Shown: positions 19,531 through 33,579, counted from the stretch's first letter. The stretch is 64,000 nt of DNA from Fasciolopsis buskii (GCA_008360955.1 LUCM01009398.1:62001-126000), one strand, 5' to 3'. A program made the numbers and translations. The notes: generated by a model from the letters alone, not told the origin.

Positions 19531-20559
19531 TGACGAGGTCAGATCAGGCAACGACTCGGGAGACAGTGGACCTTAATCCGCACCGAAGTGGACGCTGGAT
19601 ATCGGGCTGGAAAATGTGATCCTACTCTGTTTAAAAAACTCCGAGGCTTCAAGGAGAAAAGTAAATAAACGAAAACTCTGCTGAGGCAACACAATGGCTT
19701 CAAACCTTGCTTGGTCGGAATGCACAAAATTTTCACAATCACATTTCAAGCTACACTAAGCATGCACATGGCTCGATCCATAACATCCATTAGAACCTAT
19801 CTAAAGAGAGTTCAGTGGTCGACCTGATAGGTACGTAAGCCGAAAATCAAATTGTATGAATTCTAGTAGCCACAGTGTTCTACATAGTCCTGTGTGCGGC
19901 CCACAGCCCGCACACCACGATTCTCACCGTACTCTAAACAACCTTGGGCATCGATTTTCGCGGGTAGATTGCACAAATCCACGGCAAGATGTCTGATCCC
20001 CCAGGTTGTCGCACCGAGAGCTCATTGAATCAGATGATTCATCGACAAAAGGATGGTGGAGGGCTTTTTGGTCGACGAGGAATTGCAAAGCACAGGTCTG
20101 GTTGTCCACGGCAATATTCAACTCACTTCGGTTTGCACAGGACAGTGTTAAACCATTGAAAAGATTCTGTACTCCCTAGTACTTGAAAAAATAATGCATG
20201 CGTTCATCAGCACATGCAGATACTGAGGACGTTGACGCCTTTGTCCGCTGTCCTGAATTCTATACTGCTGCGCTACACCACAGCGTGTCCTGATGGATCG
20301 GACCATTAAGGTCATGATTAGAGTATCCAAGACTGTACGTAGACGATCAGAAATGCAGAGTGCACAAAAGTAAAAAACCGGATATTTTTGCTCTGCAAGA
20401 CCATTTTTCGAATGGAGCAAGGAATGTACCATTACTTCGATTTTAATTTGACTAGGGGCTTTCATAATCTGTGACCATGGGAACTGGAAGATCACTACTA
20501 GGGAGTGTTGCACACCAAATCCATGGACAGGAGGGAAAGTATGAAAGATTTGCTCGCCT
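19531..20559. other. Region with no assignable gene
   Basis: Only short open frames are present on both strands. Part of 19531-19760 may be more of the RTE endonuclease on the minus strand, but no motif is clear. Nothing else was recognised. Confidence 0.4.
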
Positions 20560-23500
20560 CAAACACAGGGTCGTAGGAGGCGTTAAGTGCGGTACCTATT
20601 ATAAATGGTTTCTCGGTGCATCTTGGTGAGGACATTTATAGGCTCTACAGTCAATACGACAAGCTAAGCTGGGCTTGCCCAACCCACAAAGTTCTCACGC
20701 GAATGGTCGTACATAAACGCACGAAAATGAGCCAGCGGAAAACCTTGCAGCAGTTAGATGACAGGGGGTGCGCCGAGTTGGCGACAGTGATTTTAGTGGA
20801 TTGCCAGAAAACGCAGAATTTAAAGATAAACAATAGCCCAGTAAGGTACATGAGGATTTGTCACCGGCGGTGGAGGAAGTTCCTACAGGCACAGGCTCGT
20901 TGACCATATGAAGCCGAAAGCAATGAAAACCTTCGGGATAGCCGTAAAAGTGATGCGCTATCTCAGGATGGAAAAGAGGCAAGAGATAAAGGTGAACCGG
21001 GAGTAAAAGTAAAGCCAGAAGAAAGTGGCTCATGAAGAGAAATAGTGGGAGCGCAGACATAGGAACCCAAGAAGTGGAAAAGGTCGTCGGCGCGGACACG
21101 AGATAATCGGAAATCATTTCAAGGCTGAGAGCTGTAGAACAATCGCACATCAGGTGAATCAGGAGCTAAATAGTGTGTACTTCAAGTGACATCGCATTGG
21201 GTAGGAATACCAATGTCGTCGTCCATGGGATCCTGGAGCCCTTTATGAAAAAGAGAGAACAGCGGAGAAGGGCTGTAAGTTGCCACGTTCTTTGAACAGT
21301 GAAAATATCGGAGCAGGTATCTATAACAATGCTAATTCGCTTTAGGAAATGGCGGGAAGTCAGTGACTCGGGATTCTGGAACCCACGGTTAACACCGGTG
21401 AAGTTCGCTAAATCAAGCCACAGACACAGGTTCCTGGCGTCAGCCGATAGAGTTAAAACAATTCTCGGTGGTGAGGTTGCCACAGAACTGGATGATACTG
21501 CTATCATCAAGATCAGGGCTAGGGATGCGAAAAGGAGCAGCCGAAAGTCAAAACCGCGTGGCTGCAATCCCCCAATCTGAGTATCCCTATGTGGGTGAGG
21601 GAGAGCAACTGACTGCCTCCAACGCAGTGGGACTGGGGTCGAACGTAATGGGAGGACACAATTTGAGTGAGTAATTCTGGAACCGACACCTGTAACTTTT
21701 ATACACCCGCAGGAACCAAAATGCCGATGCATCGAATGCGAAGGAGAGGGTGGGGTTCTCGAAAGTCGTGCAAAAACGGACGAGGACCTCGAGAACTGGT
21801 CTCAAGAATGCGACACCCCTTCCGTTCAGCCGCCGGAAGGAAGGCGAGGGGGTTCATTAGACTCAGGTACACAGATGCCTCAATTTTTGAAAATCCATGA
21901 CCGGCATTACAATACACAACTCCGGTTGTAGACGTGATGACTGTCACTGGGGCCGGTTGCAGCCAGGAAAGGAGTGGGGCGAATTAAATGTGCGGCAATA
22001 CTCATTACCTGGAATGGACAGAAGAGATGAACGAATAAGATGAGGGGCATTGATCCTGGTGGCTGTAAAGTACGATGTTCATTAGGGCCGTAAACTAGGT
22101 GCCCGAAACACACGGGCTCTGGAATTCAACATCGCAATTGGCGGTTCCAGGATCTCACTTGTAGGTGTGTATCGAAGCCTGGCGTCAACGCCAGTGGAGG
22201 ACAGCGAACTCTTTCTTTTGCTCAGCGTGGTTGCGAAGCTCTTGACAAACTTCTGATTCCTGAGGATTTTACCGCCCCTGAGATTAGGTCGGTTTGCGAG
22301 ACAACCCCGAAAGACAATTACGGGCATATAAATATGGTAGTCCATCGCGTCACTCAGGCGACTCAACGGAGACTCTGCGAGGTATCTCCAGCCCTTGACT
22401 TGGTGCTAACGAGAACGCTGAACGATATAGGAAGCATGGAGTTGGAAGATCCAGTGGGTGGAAGCGACCAAGTCCGCGTGCGGCTGAATCCGCAGAGACT
22501 TGCAGGTCGCGGTGATTATAGCAGAAACCTCTCGGGAATGCATAAAATTGGACTGTTGGACTTGAGCCTGCAGACTCTGTGGGAAGTATACAGAGGTAGC
22601 AGCTACCTGGCTCGTCAGTGAAAATCAATTAAGTGCAACTTGTCAGCGATGACAGGCTTAGTTGCACCACTGCACCCCGTCATGCGACATGAATTAGCAC
22701 CATGGTGGAGAAGTAGAAACACGAGAGCCAGGAAGAAAAAACGCAGGACTTCCATGAGATATAAAAATATGACAGGCTACAGAGACCACCTGAGGTACTT
22801 AGCGAAGAGAAAAAGGATATCAAGCATCCGGCGATAGTAAAGCCGCTGGCAAAAGTCCCCGCGAAAAATTTCACCCAGCTCTTTAATGCATCGCTGGTTG
22901 AGGGGCGGCCTCCTTCGGAGATGTTGAGGTTTATAGTCATCGGTGCACAAAGGCGAGGACAGAGATAACAATGGCAGCTACGAACCCGTGAGTCTGACGT
23001 CCAATGTGCTGAAAACCTTAGAAAGGGCCCTTCGCGACAGGATAGTCAATCACCTGGAAGCAAAGAAGATAACGGTGGTGGATCAATGTGGCATATGACA
23101 AACGTTTTTGTCGGATCATTCCGATCAGCCTCCTGGAAGAAGTGGTAGCTAAGGTCGACAGGGAAGAAAGAGTACAATTCTGCCATCTGGACTCTCAGAA
23201 GGCCCTTATTGCCATAATCCACGGGCTTCTTGATCAGAAAGCGAAGGCTTTCTTCGCGAGTGCTAAGGTGAACAACTGGGTAGTACAGAGTCTGAAGGGT
23301 ACATCTTCCAGGATGAGAATCGGGGTGTCCATGAGACACAGGGCTGCGATACAGCCGGCTGCCTCACTGGTCTGCCTTTCGGTCATTGGTCTCCCTGACT
23401 CATTTCAGCGACATGGCCAATATCTGGGAAGACGCATCTCTCATTTTGCCAACGACACCCAACTATTAACGGCAGCAAACTGTGCGGTTATTCAGAGGAA

Positions 23501-24060
23501 TGTGGAGAAAATTTACTAGCGCTCGGCAAGAAGGGGTTTTCCGTTGAATTGGCGCGAGTGCCAGCGTCTCATGTAAGGAGAAGCTGACTGCTTTCGCCGC
23601 GGGTTTTCTCCTTTGCATTAGGCTGCGATAGAACAAACGCAGCAAGCCAGGGACCTCGGGGTAATAGCGAGTGCGGACTTCAAACCTGGTCTGCAGCTTC
23701 ACAAAACGGTTAAAAACCATGATGTGCCTTTAGGACCCTTAAGAGGAATGTAGGGTATAGCAGGCCCGAAGTTATTCTGTCACCGTTCAAGGCATTTATC
23801 CGACCGCACGTAAATACTGTGTCCAGGCATGGGGACTGCACTTGGTAAGAGACTAAAAGATGCTGCAACAGATTTAGCGTATTTTTATACGTTGGTTTGT
23901 AGATTCAAGGCACATCGGATATGAGCAGAGGCGGAGGGCGCTTGGCTTGTACTCCTTGCAAAGAAGCAGCATCGTCTGATCCAAGGAAATCTGGGTGCAA
24001 GCACGAGGACGATTAGACATTTTGCTGTATAGACCTGCAATCTAACCGGAACTGCACATG
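20560..24060 (+). mobile_element. CR1-type non-LTR retrotransposon, decayed
   Basis: The plus strand keeps the order of a CR1 (Jockey superfamily) element. It has an ORF1-like stretch with HRHRFLASADRVKTILGG and DDTAIIKIRARDAKRSS (21400-21550). The endonuclease remnants are EDFTAPEIRS (about 22262), DLVLTRTLNDIGSME (22397-22441) and GGSDQ. A basic linker follows (22640-22837, RKKKRRTSMRYKNMTGYRDH). The RT has LDSQKAL and an altered catalytic box FANDTQLL at 23445-23468 (normally FADD). The C-terminal RT part (ARDLGV-like, about 23650) fades out near 24050. Frameshifts and stops are many. It is not functional as it stands. The borders are approximate. Confidence 0.8.
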
Positions 24061-26369
24061 CAAAGAACTTTGGTGTTACTCATATAACGTCCCTCCTTCT
24101 AGTAATTGAGCTCCTGAGAAACTACGTCTACACGCCTTCAATGCTACTCAAACTTATGCCACCCTACATTTCACCCAATCCTGTTATTTACTACTCTGTG
24201 TAAAAATGCTGAGCACTACTGTTTCACTAACAAAGGAAAATATAAAGTTCTAGTGTGAATCCACGCGCAGTCTTAAGGGTCTCTCCTGCCTAAACCAGTA
24301 CTGCACAATGGGACCCGGTCAACGTCATTCTTCAATATTGAAAGGAAGCATAACTATTTTGGTCTTTTCAATTACTCCCTTCTTTTACGAATACGTTGAC
24401 AGTGGCACCAACCTGTCTAGTTCGAAACAAGCCCTTAGCGAAACAATCAACAAATAATTTACCAAACACAGACCTGTCAGCTGCAGACCAGTTAGCCTTA
24501 TAAAAGGAGACCCATCTTTTCACCATTACAAATAAATAGGATTCTTTCTTCATCCAGGCACGGCCCCCTACCCGAAAGGCCCTGCAAAACCACCACGCAA
24601 TGCCACGGACATTCTCAACATGTACTATGAGGGACTGAATTCACATATGTTGACATCCTGGTTCTCACTTAGTCTAATAATTTGTCGCTCTAGCATTTGA
24701 GCAAAAGTAGGAGCTTTATGTTAGCATGAAAATTTTGCTTAACTTTGCTGAATGTCAAATTTAGGCTTGCTCCGTTCCCAAACATTACACCAATGTTTTG
24801 TTTAAGCTTAGATTGTCGGAGTCATGGTCTGACCTGAAATAAATCTGAGCGCTGCAAGAGTACAAAACAAATTTTCTTGTTCGGTTCATTTGCTCTTAAT
24901 AGTAGACCTGTTTTGGCCTGTCTACGTATTTTTTATTGCGCAAGTTTACACTCCTCCGGGCACCAACATCTTGCTCAGTCTCAGCGAGTGACTCAGGCTT
25001 TTCGCTTTTGCTCCAATATCGTGTTTCCATTACTGTGAACTGACCTCCTTTAAAGCAGTCCGAGTTAGCGCAGCATGCTTGGCCATCATGTTCATTCTAT
25101 CAGACCTTATATGGGATTATTAGCTTCGAGTATCTCATGCAATTTCTTGCTTGATACAGCAAACAGCATCCATAATCACCCTATCCAATTCAGTATATTC
25201 ACGCTCACTTGTAATTAAGCATAAGATAAAAGCTTTCCGGAAAGCACAACAGCAAACTTCGCAGTGACTGAAAATTCCCTGGAATAAAGCACGAAACCTT
25301 GTTACATTACTGAGCCCAATCAGTCTGCTGTTCGGCCCAGCCTAGTATCCGTGATGCGAATCACTGTTTTCACAAGGAAAGCAATGCCCATCTGGAAGTT
25401 AAGTCCCTCCTCTGTCACTGGTACCTTATCCAGCCCGATCTAAGCCATCTGCAAATTAGGTTGCCCTCAAATCTGTCGTTAGCTATTCTTGCAAGTAAAC
25501 GGACCATCTGGCACTCGAAAACAAACGGTAATAACACGTTACACCCCGATGGAAGTACCCCATGGTCTGCAACAGTTGTATACTTATACCAGACGGCGCA
25601 CGAAAAACTGCCGACCTTGAGCAGATGAAAATTAACTTTCAGAAAAAAGATCGGCCACTGTAAAACGCAATTTTGCTTTTATGCTCATTTTTCAATGTAA
25701 AGGGACATCCAAGCTGCTCCACCTCTCAAAGTTTAATGTGCACATGTTGCTTTTTGGACTCAATCACCGCCAAATTTAGAAAACTTATAGCAGCAGATAA
25801 AAACGCTGTTGTGTTTAATGTTCCCGACCGCCTATCCTCAGAATTGTTGATATCACGCGTTCTTTACGGCTGTGGCATGGCTCACCAAAAGTAAACTTGC
25901 ATTAGGTTAAAAAAGAGGTCGCGACACTGAGTGCTCCTTAATTTTGTAATTTTTAGGTGAGTATACATCTAAAAAGTTAATAAAAAAGCTTTCAAATTAT
26001 AGCAGAAAACGCCTCATCAACAAAAATTAATAAATTCACTTAAAAACTCCTTTCAAAGGAAGGGTTGCCGCTGATCGAAAAGAAATACTGTAACACCCGA
26101 AATCTCCGATGTTAAACAAGGACGAAACACAAATCATTCATGGCAAGTGTGTTTAAGGGTTGATTGCAGTTCTTGCACGTATTTGTTTTCTTCCCGCTAC
26201 GCATCACAGTACGCTCCCAGCCACATAAGTCCAGTGACCATTCTGGAGTTCTATTGTCTCGCCATCTAGAGTTCTTCATAGAATTTCGTCCTGTAAACGG
26301 GTTGACGCAGCCTTGACCGTTTCTCGCTTTTCTATCTTCAGCATTACTTTGACACTTGAATGTTGTTAA
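24061..26369. other. Region with no assignable gene
   Basis: There are open frames at 24368-24553 (minus) and 25673-25894 (plus) without family features. No clear element borders are seen. The composition is A/T-rich, and old repeat debris is likely. Confidence 0.4.
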
Positions 26370-26820
26370 GTACTACTCTCCATCCACCTCATACGATGTC
26401 CATTGTGGCTTTGACTCATCTCCATCCCTTCATCACATCCATATTGATCTTCATCTTCACCATATAACCTCTTGATTTTTGATGAACCCCGTCATATGGT
26501 AACGTCCGCCATTGCTTTCCAGCCATATTTTGCACCGGCGGTACGCAACTTCGATGCGTTTAAACATGGACTGGCTAGCAATGCGCGAGTGATAATCAGC
26601 CCCAAAAAGGTCTTGACCAAGGTTCATCTAGCTCGAAAGTTCTCGCTTAGCCTATCACATTGCGGGTGAGGTTCATGAGAGCACAGGCACATTGCACCTT
26701 CACATCTGGTTTTTGTTTTCTGTGTCTTCATTGTACCATCCTTGTATAAACTTGAGCTTGCCTTGCGCATGCCCCTAGCAAATCCGGAAATATACATAAT
26801 TACTATCTGCATTCCCAAAA
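26370..26820 (+). repeat. Dispersed repeat, copy 1
   Basis: This matches 33580-34130 in the same orientation. Shared landmarks in order are CTCATCTCCATCCCTTCAT, CACATCCATATT, CCTCTTGATTTT, GCGTTTAAACAT / GCATTCAAACAT, a TGATAATCA box, and TTGCCTTGCGCATGCCCC near the end. The protein-coding potential is low. The family is unknown to me. Confidence 0.65.
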
Positions 26821-28049
26821 CAATCTCACGCCCTCATAAGAAGTTCTAAGCATCCCTGCCAGGGACCCCCTAGCACAGTCACGTACGGTGAACTTGGGTC
26901 TGACCGTTCCATCCTCTCCTATTCAATTACGATATAAAAGACCTTGCTTGGTATTACCTCAAGTTACCTCCAGTCACAGACCTGGCGACTTACTCCATTC
27001 TTCCACGATTAACACCGAGGTTATAATCACGCAGGTGATTGCCCCCTCACCGACGCATTATCATGCCACTGACTCCAACCGCTTGGCATATACCATATCC
27101 CAGATACGCCTTCAAGCATTTCATCGTCCCTCTGTCAAACAACAAAACGACACCCAGCCTAAATTAATTGAACTCCACAGGACGCGCATACGATTCACTT
27201 GCCTCATTTAGCACACAACCCCGCACGTAAATAGTCACTCTGCTAACCCCGTAGGTCAAACTGCCTGCACACCTCAACTACCTGGCACCTTCGGCACGTT
27301 CAACTCGAGCAAACCATCCCGGCACGAGCTTTGCCAATTCGGAAGTCCCCCAAACGCAGGGTAGCCAACTAACCGCCGCCCCCAAACACGAGGCGATTGG
27401 TCCACCGTACCCATGCTTCTACCGTCTTTCGGGAGCCCAGCTGCTAACTTACAATGACATACGAACGCACTTCCATAATGAGAACCTGCCACCAATCCCA
27501 CTTACTTTAACCCTTTTACTAGTCAACTTTATTTAGATGCAATCCCGACACTCCAAAACCCTTTCCTGCTTCTACACCGCCAAGCCTTCGCCCCAACTGA
27601 CATTATCTTCATGATTTTGCGTGATTCAGCTCTTGGTCCCCCAGGCTACCTGACAAACTCTAGATGGCTCTATCTCTCCCGTTGATCCACAGCCTATCGT
27701 GAGACCTCTTTCTCAGCCCACTCTTGTCCTGTGCTTACGTCAATTGCCCCAACTACCAAACACCGCTCTCATCACTCCCGCAAGTTAAAAGAGTAACATC
27801 TATCCCAAAGTACATGCACGTACCTGCTAAAGGGTTTTATCTCCGGCACTTTCCAAACCGCCCTCCCTACTATCCCCTTAGATTGCCAGTTCCGCCTTGA
27901 CAAGGTCAGCAATCGAAAACTTAACACTGTCCCATCCTCATTGATACCATGTCCCCACACTGACGTCATCTCAAAACCTGCTCATTTACTCCCAAGCTCC
28001 TTCCATCAACTTGCGTTTCAGTCCACAAATACCTTAACATAGACAGTCT
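26821..28049 (+). other. Possible 5' part (ORF1 region) of the CR1-like element that follows
   Basis: This stretch is C-rich on the plus strand, directly upstream of a CR1-like endonuclease and in the expected place for ORF1. Short frames such as 26888-27211 are open, but no zinc knuckle or other ORF1 motif was recognised. Confidence 0.3.
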
Positions 28050-29860
28050 TCCACCGGCAAGTATATTTATCTCTACTGGATTTACTCTCAAAACGCAGCT
28101 ATGTAATATCCGGACCCCTGATTTACCCGTCGATTATTTGACCCCTACATAGCGCACCTCTTGGATATTACGTGGGCTTCAATTTTCCGGTGAATTTTTC
28201 CTCCTCCTCCTAAACTCCCGCTCACTAACTCACAAAATGAGGGAGCTAAAATTGTTAGCAGCCAAAAACTTGCGATATTATCCTGATAAAAAGGACTTCG
28301 TTAGTAGACCACAGCTCCACTCGTCTTTCTCGTTGGTGGTTCACAGTTTTTACCAAACCAATAGATCAAATCGCAGAGGAGGCAATTGCTCAGCCTACGT
28401 AAAGCAGCTGCACACAGCTTCTGTTCTCCATTAACCACCCCTTGATTCTATCCCTGACACCCTTTGGCATCACGTGTAACTAGCCGAGCTCTTAATCCAC
28501 ATGGGACGTATATACCGACCACCCAACTCGGACAGCTCTTATATCTCTCGTCTCAACCAAGCTCTCCTTTATCTTTCTGGTCTCTCCTCTAGCCGTAAGA
28601 TAATTGCAGGCGACTTCACTGCCCCTAAAATGTATTGGTTTTCTTTATCCGCCTCACGTACCGTACTCGACTTTGTTCCTGAAACGCACGCTGAAGGATG
28701 GACTCAGGATGTGACCACGCCAACAAGGCTTCATGATATTTTAGATTTAGTTTTTACGCATATCACTCCTAATGTTAGAGTTTCATTACCAAAACCCTTC
28801 CGTGGGATTGACCATAAGATGGTCACGTGTGGCTTCCCTCTCCGTCGCAAACCTTTCTCACCCATGTTTGTCAACCATACTGTCTCCTCCCATATGTCGA
28901 AGCGTTGGGACAAATCCCTGACGCCTGCGAACCCTTGATTAGTCTAGCCCCTTCTCATCGCCTGACCCGCAGAATGCGGCAGATGACCTATACGCAAAAC
29001 TTTTTACTATCAATCGTCTATCCACCCGCATCGTTCAACATAAAAACAGGGAGCCTGGCAAGGTTTGTCGGCTCCAGATGAAACTTATGAAGGCTCAGAA
29101 AATCGTCAATAAAACGAGAGACTTCCCACTCTCTCACTGCAAGTTAACTGCTTGAAACAACAGTTTCTTACTGAGTCTGAACTAAGGTTCAAAATGCAGG
29201 AAATGTCAGCTCTTGGGTCGCCCAATTCAGTTCAGAAGACTGCCCATATTTTCAAAGCTCGCTCGCAGCCCAACTCGTCGACTACTCTGAACTTCATCAT
29301 ATTCGACAGCTTACACGTAGAGTCGCCTGCAAACATCGCGGAAGCGTTCGATACATGTTCCTCTTCTACGCTCATTAACGACAATCGGCCACATTCTGAA
29401 ATCCACCACATGCTGACTTCGGTTAGATTATCTTCCAATTCATTCGAAGTTGCCGGCATCATGACAGTGATGGAAATTGCCAAGCCATCTCACGGGCCGG
29501 GGCCTGATGGCACCTCACCAGTCATGTTTTGCACCGTTGGTCCAGTTCGTCCTCTGCTCCTCCTAAATCTGTTCTCGCTCTCCGTGTACGGCGCTACATT
29601 TCCGTCAGAATGGAAGACCTCCATTATTGTTCCGCATCACAAAACGGGTGCTACGCATGACCCTGAACACTTTCGTCATATGAAGCACACTCCAGTTCCA
29701 TCCAGGCTTATGGGAAGGTTGTTAGAGAACAGTTGGTTAACTTCCGTATTACTCACCTTCATATCAACCCTTCACAACATGGCTTCCTCAGGGGCCGGTA
29801 TTGCTTCACTGACGGGTTGGGAAAATTGGCTTTTTTGATCACTCATTCCCCATGACATAT
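28050..29860 (+). mobile_element. CR1-like non-LTR retrotransposon: endonuclease and N-terminal RT
   Basis: The plus strand shows NSRSLTHKMRELKLLAA (start of endonuclease, about 28220), then GGNCSAYVKQL and GRIYRPPNSDSSYISRL (28504). The endonuclease core follows as KIIAGDFTAPKMYW (about 28596), TRLHDILDLVFTHI and FRGIDHKMV. After a gap, 29152-29838 reads as one open frame through the linker into RT, with GPGPDGTSPVMF and FPSEWKTSIIVPHHKTGATH. It stops before the catalytic YADD region, so the element is 3'-truncated or too decayed to follow beyond 29860. It differs in sequence from the CR1 copy at 20560-24060. Confidence 0.75.
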
Positions 29861-30288
29861 TCACTGGACCGAACTGAGATACCTGAAAGATAAACAGATA
29901 AACTATGGGCTATCCTCCGGTGCATAATTCCATCGTCCCTCCGCCATATTATTAAGAAAAATTAAGCAACTTCAGTCTGTCCTATTATTAACCTATAAGA
30001 TAGTCGAAAATATTCTGTAAAATCAAACCTATTTAGTCTTAACTGACTCAGAACCTAGTTTTCGTTATTCAGCTTCGATTAAAATGAGTGTTTGGTTGAC
30101 ACAACCCAAAAAAAATTTCAAAAGCGTGGCCATCCGTTAAATTCATCTGTGAATATGAATCGAGGTGGATTATTTAATACAGCCTCAATACTACACAGAA
30201 CATTGTGGTCTGCCCTATACAATGGTTGACCCAATTTATCTACACAAACTACTAGCACAAATATTCAGGGATTCTGATTGTGAGCTCA

Positions 30289-30985
30289 TCATCTCCGACT
30301 TCGCAAAATCGTCCGCTGATATGCCTCACCAAAAAGGTGAGTAAAACAGGCTTGGAAAATCGCCCTGGCCTTTCCGGTGCAGTAGTTCAAGTGGAAAATT
30401 ATTTCTCTTCGCTCAACAGATGCAACTGACGTCATCTGCTGGTCGGAGATTCTAAGGAAGGCATAATCCACCCACAATTGTTCATCCTGAAGCATTTCGC
30501 ATTCAGTCAAATCCATGGAGGCTAATAAAAATAATAATGGGTATATTTCTCGAGCTTCGACATTCGTGCGCAAGGCAAGATCAAATTTACACACAGATGA
30601 CTCATTGGAAATCGTAAGACAAAATTTAGTCGTGAAGATGCAGTTTCTGTGTTCTCATAAACATAAGATGGGCTAATCCGCTAAACTTACAAAACAAATA
30701 TCTTTCTGCCACCGAATCACTAGGTCTGCGTATATCGTGGATTTAATCTTGCAAGTATGAAGCCTCTCTCACCGTAGGCAAAAGAATTTTAGCGCAAGCA
30801 TTGCGAGAATGTTTTCCTCCTCTGAGCTGTCAGCGGGTTCCACTATATCCAAATATCCGCTCCCGACATTTTGGCTTGCTTAGCTTTCGCTACCTCAGCT
30901 TCTGGACGTAAGCATTGCAGTTCTAAGGCGACGCGTTCAGAAAGCATCCCAATACTTTGACTGCGAGTCACCAACTCAGCTCTAT
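30289..30985 (-). mobile_element. Probable BEL/Pao gag fragment
   Basis: The minus strand reads LSERVALELQCLRPEAEVAK then AKQAKMSGADI near 30950-30870, a charged coiled stretch typical of gag N-termini. After a break, SVERREIIFHLNYCTGKARA, then IFQACFTHLFGEAY, lies at about 30430-30310, resembling the YCxGKAR...A box of BEL/Pao gag proteins. Frames are broken. This is an inference from pattern only, with no protease or RT found nearby. Confidence 0.45.
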
Positions 30986-33579
30986 TCATCGAAGGGGGGA
31001 TGAGGGGCCATTGTCACTAGCTGCCATACAGTGCATTCCATTCGTAGACATCCCCAAAAGTGACTGATAATTCAAACTCCAAAGTGCCACAAAAGGGCAA
31101 AGTGCAGGTCATCGATTAGAAAACATGAGAGCGAAGAGAAAATGTTCAACACAGAGCAATAATTGGTTCATGGCTCCTCTGCTTGTTCCAGGGGCGCAGC
31201 ATCAATACACTACATCGAATTGAACGCAAAAGGTAGAAACTGCTGCGGATGACCAGTGGTTAGGTTCATTATCGGCGGGGTTTGAGGAGGTCAGCGCATG
31301 GACCGGGAAATCACGCTTTACGGAATCAGTTGACATGCACACACGATGGATTATCCTTGAACAGTGAGCAGCAAGCCGGAGGTAAATTCACTACCGCATC
31401 TAAAGAAATGCAGTGACAAACGAGGTAGGCATATTTCCTGTTGCCCTTGCATATGTTGGCGGTATCCAAGATCGAAAAGCTTCCGTGCCAGCAATAAGCC
31501 AAACAGTTTTTGGAGGAGGAGTGAAAGTGATTTTGGGACGAGTACAGACAATCTAATGGAAAAAGTATATAGTTCAGGCAAACGTTTGAATCGATCAAAG
31601 GTCCTTATAAAACTTCAGGTGTAACTGCTTAATAAAACGGCGTAATGCCCTTCCGCCCCGGAGCCTTATCTTATTTGTGATAAACTTGCTGAATAGCATC
31701 GGGTCACCGGCAGTGCAGTGTAACACGTCAGCATAATACTATCAAAGCTCTGTGGTCCAGTTGACAGATTGAAGCAACATTACAAAGCAGCTCAATTTTT
31801 GCAGGTAGCTGCCAGACATATCGCCTGGCTCGCGGTGGCATCCAACTTTATGTACACGACTGAGCAGTGGGTATCAAAAGGACAACATGTAGCTGTCATT
31901 CACCGTACAGCAAAGCCCATATACTAAAGGAAACGCAACCCACTTCCCAAGCGCCAAAAAGGCAAGAAATACTCCTTTCGGCTCTATGTCGTTCCAGAAT
32001 GCAGCGTCCTTCAGTATTCTTGATTATCTTCCACCTTTTCAGTCCGCTACGTGGTTAAAATTTGCGAGGACTGCCAGCCAAATCAGTGGACCGAATTTTA
32101 CCCTTAGACCTCTTCGGCGACGGTTACTGAGGTGTTGGCCTATAGTCCCTGGCGTAAACAGAATGCGAAGAAAAGATTCTACCACAAGTCCGCACAAAGA
32201 TGCTTCACCTCAAAATATCTTCTTGGGGCGGATCAAATATGGAATTCTCTTATATAGACAGGTTTCTAGACCGACTGGTGTTTCTGTCTTAGTTTACTGA
32301 ACTTTTCCGTGCTTTACACCAACCATCCTTTTCTTCTCGCCGGTGACATCTAAGTCGTTCGTTATTTGAACATTCAGCTAGACTGTTCTCCGTTGACAGT
32401 GTCATTCGTGAATTTCAAGACTTCCGCCAATGACATGACGTCTAGTGAGCGGACATTTTGCCCCAAAAACGTCTTGTGCCACCATAAAATGTCGGATCCT
32501 TTTTGGAAACTTAATAATGCACTACCTACCTATTTCTATATACCTTTCAGTTCGAGAAGCTGGCTTGCAATACGTACGTAGCCAGGAATATAAGAAGTAT
32601 ATTTCCCATTTCCAGAGATTTTCGGCTTCGTGAACGCAAAGTTACCAGTTACCAGTCTCGTGGCAGGCCCGTATTGGAATGCTACTATTCCGTATTCGCT
32701 AGGACGAGGAACGTTGGCCAATTCCCTCTGGAATGTATGAAACCATCTGTCAATAAGAATTTAGCAGGGTTTTTTCTAATGTTAGTTGCAAAACCATTTA
32801 TCCTGCCCATTCTTTTCTCTGTTTGACTGAGGTGCCTTGAGATTTACCCTTTGATTCTCGTTCGCCCTTCGCGATTATCCGGCATTATCAACCTCGGAAT
32901 CCGCTTGTCTTGCGGGGCGTGGTTATAACCACCGCTTTGCCCGGCACACATCAAGCGGGCAGTTCGGCTGCAGCAGTGTGCGGGTGCAGCTAGGTTGGCG
33001 GATTACATTCCTGCGTATACCCTCAAATGGGGTTTTTCATGTTGGGTGGCCAGCACTCCATCAGCCCCATCCACTAGCACTGTTGTGGTAAACAGCACTC
33101 TAACTCATAAGTTCACAAACGCCATTTTGTACTGGCTTCCTCTTGCTCCTTCTCGAGATTCTTCCGCCAAAACCATACAAAACGGACTCATGAAGCACAG
33201 TGTTTTTATCGGAACCTGATATAGAATGACGTTCACATTGCATCTTGACATTCGAAAACGGCTGAGGACCATCATTTTTCATCAGCCTCTACTCTGGTCT
33301 GCGAACTTTGGCAATAGATCGACGCTCTTGGTTACAGTTCTCCATACAAGTCCACCAGGCGTTGCCTCATTTGATTCCTGTTCTCCTTCTTCCTTTCCAA
33401 CCTCACCTTCATCTCTTGATCAAGCTGAAATTCATGAAATACAAGTTGCTCAAAATAAATCTCATGTATCAGTCTTACGATTGCACAATTCCCATCCCGT
33501 GTTGCCGCTTTCCTTGCTCAATGGACTGTGCTTCCAGATTTTTCGCGTTTTATACTGCCCCATAGGATATCCGGTCTAA
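30986..33579. other. Region with no assignable gene
   Basis: Several open frames of 60-117 codons exist on both strands (for example 31326-31598 minus, 31986-32300 plus and 33226-33579 plus), but none shows a recognised motif. The composition and the neighbouring elements suggest old repeat sequence. Confidence 0.35.
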
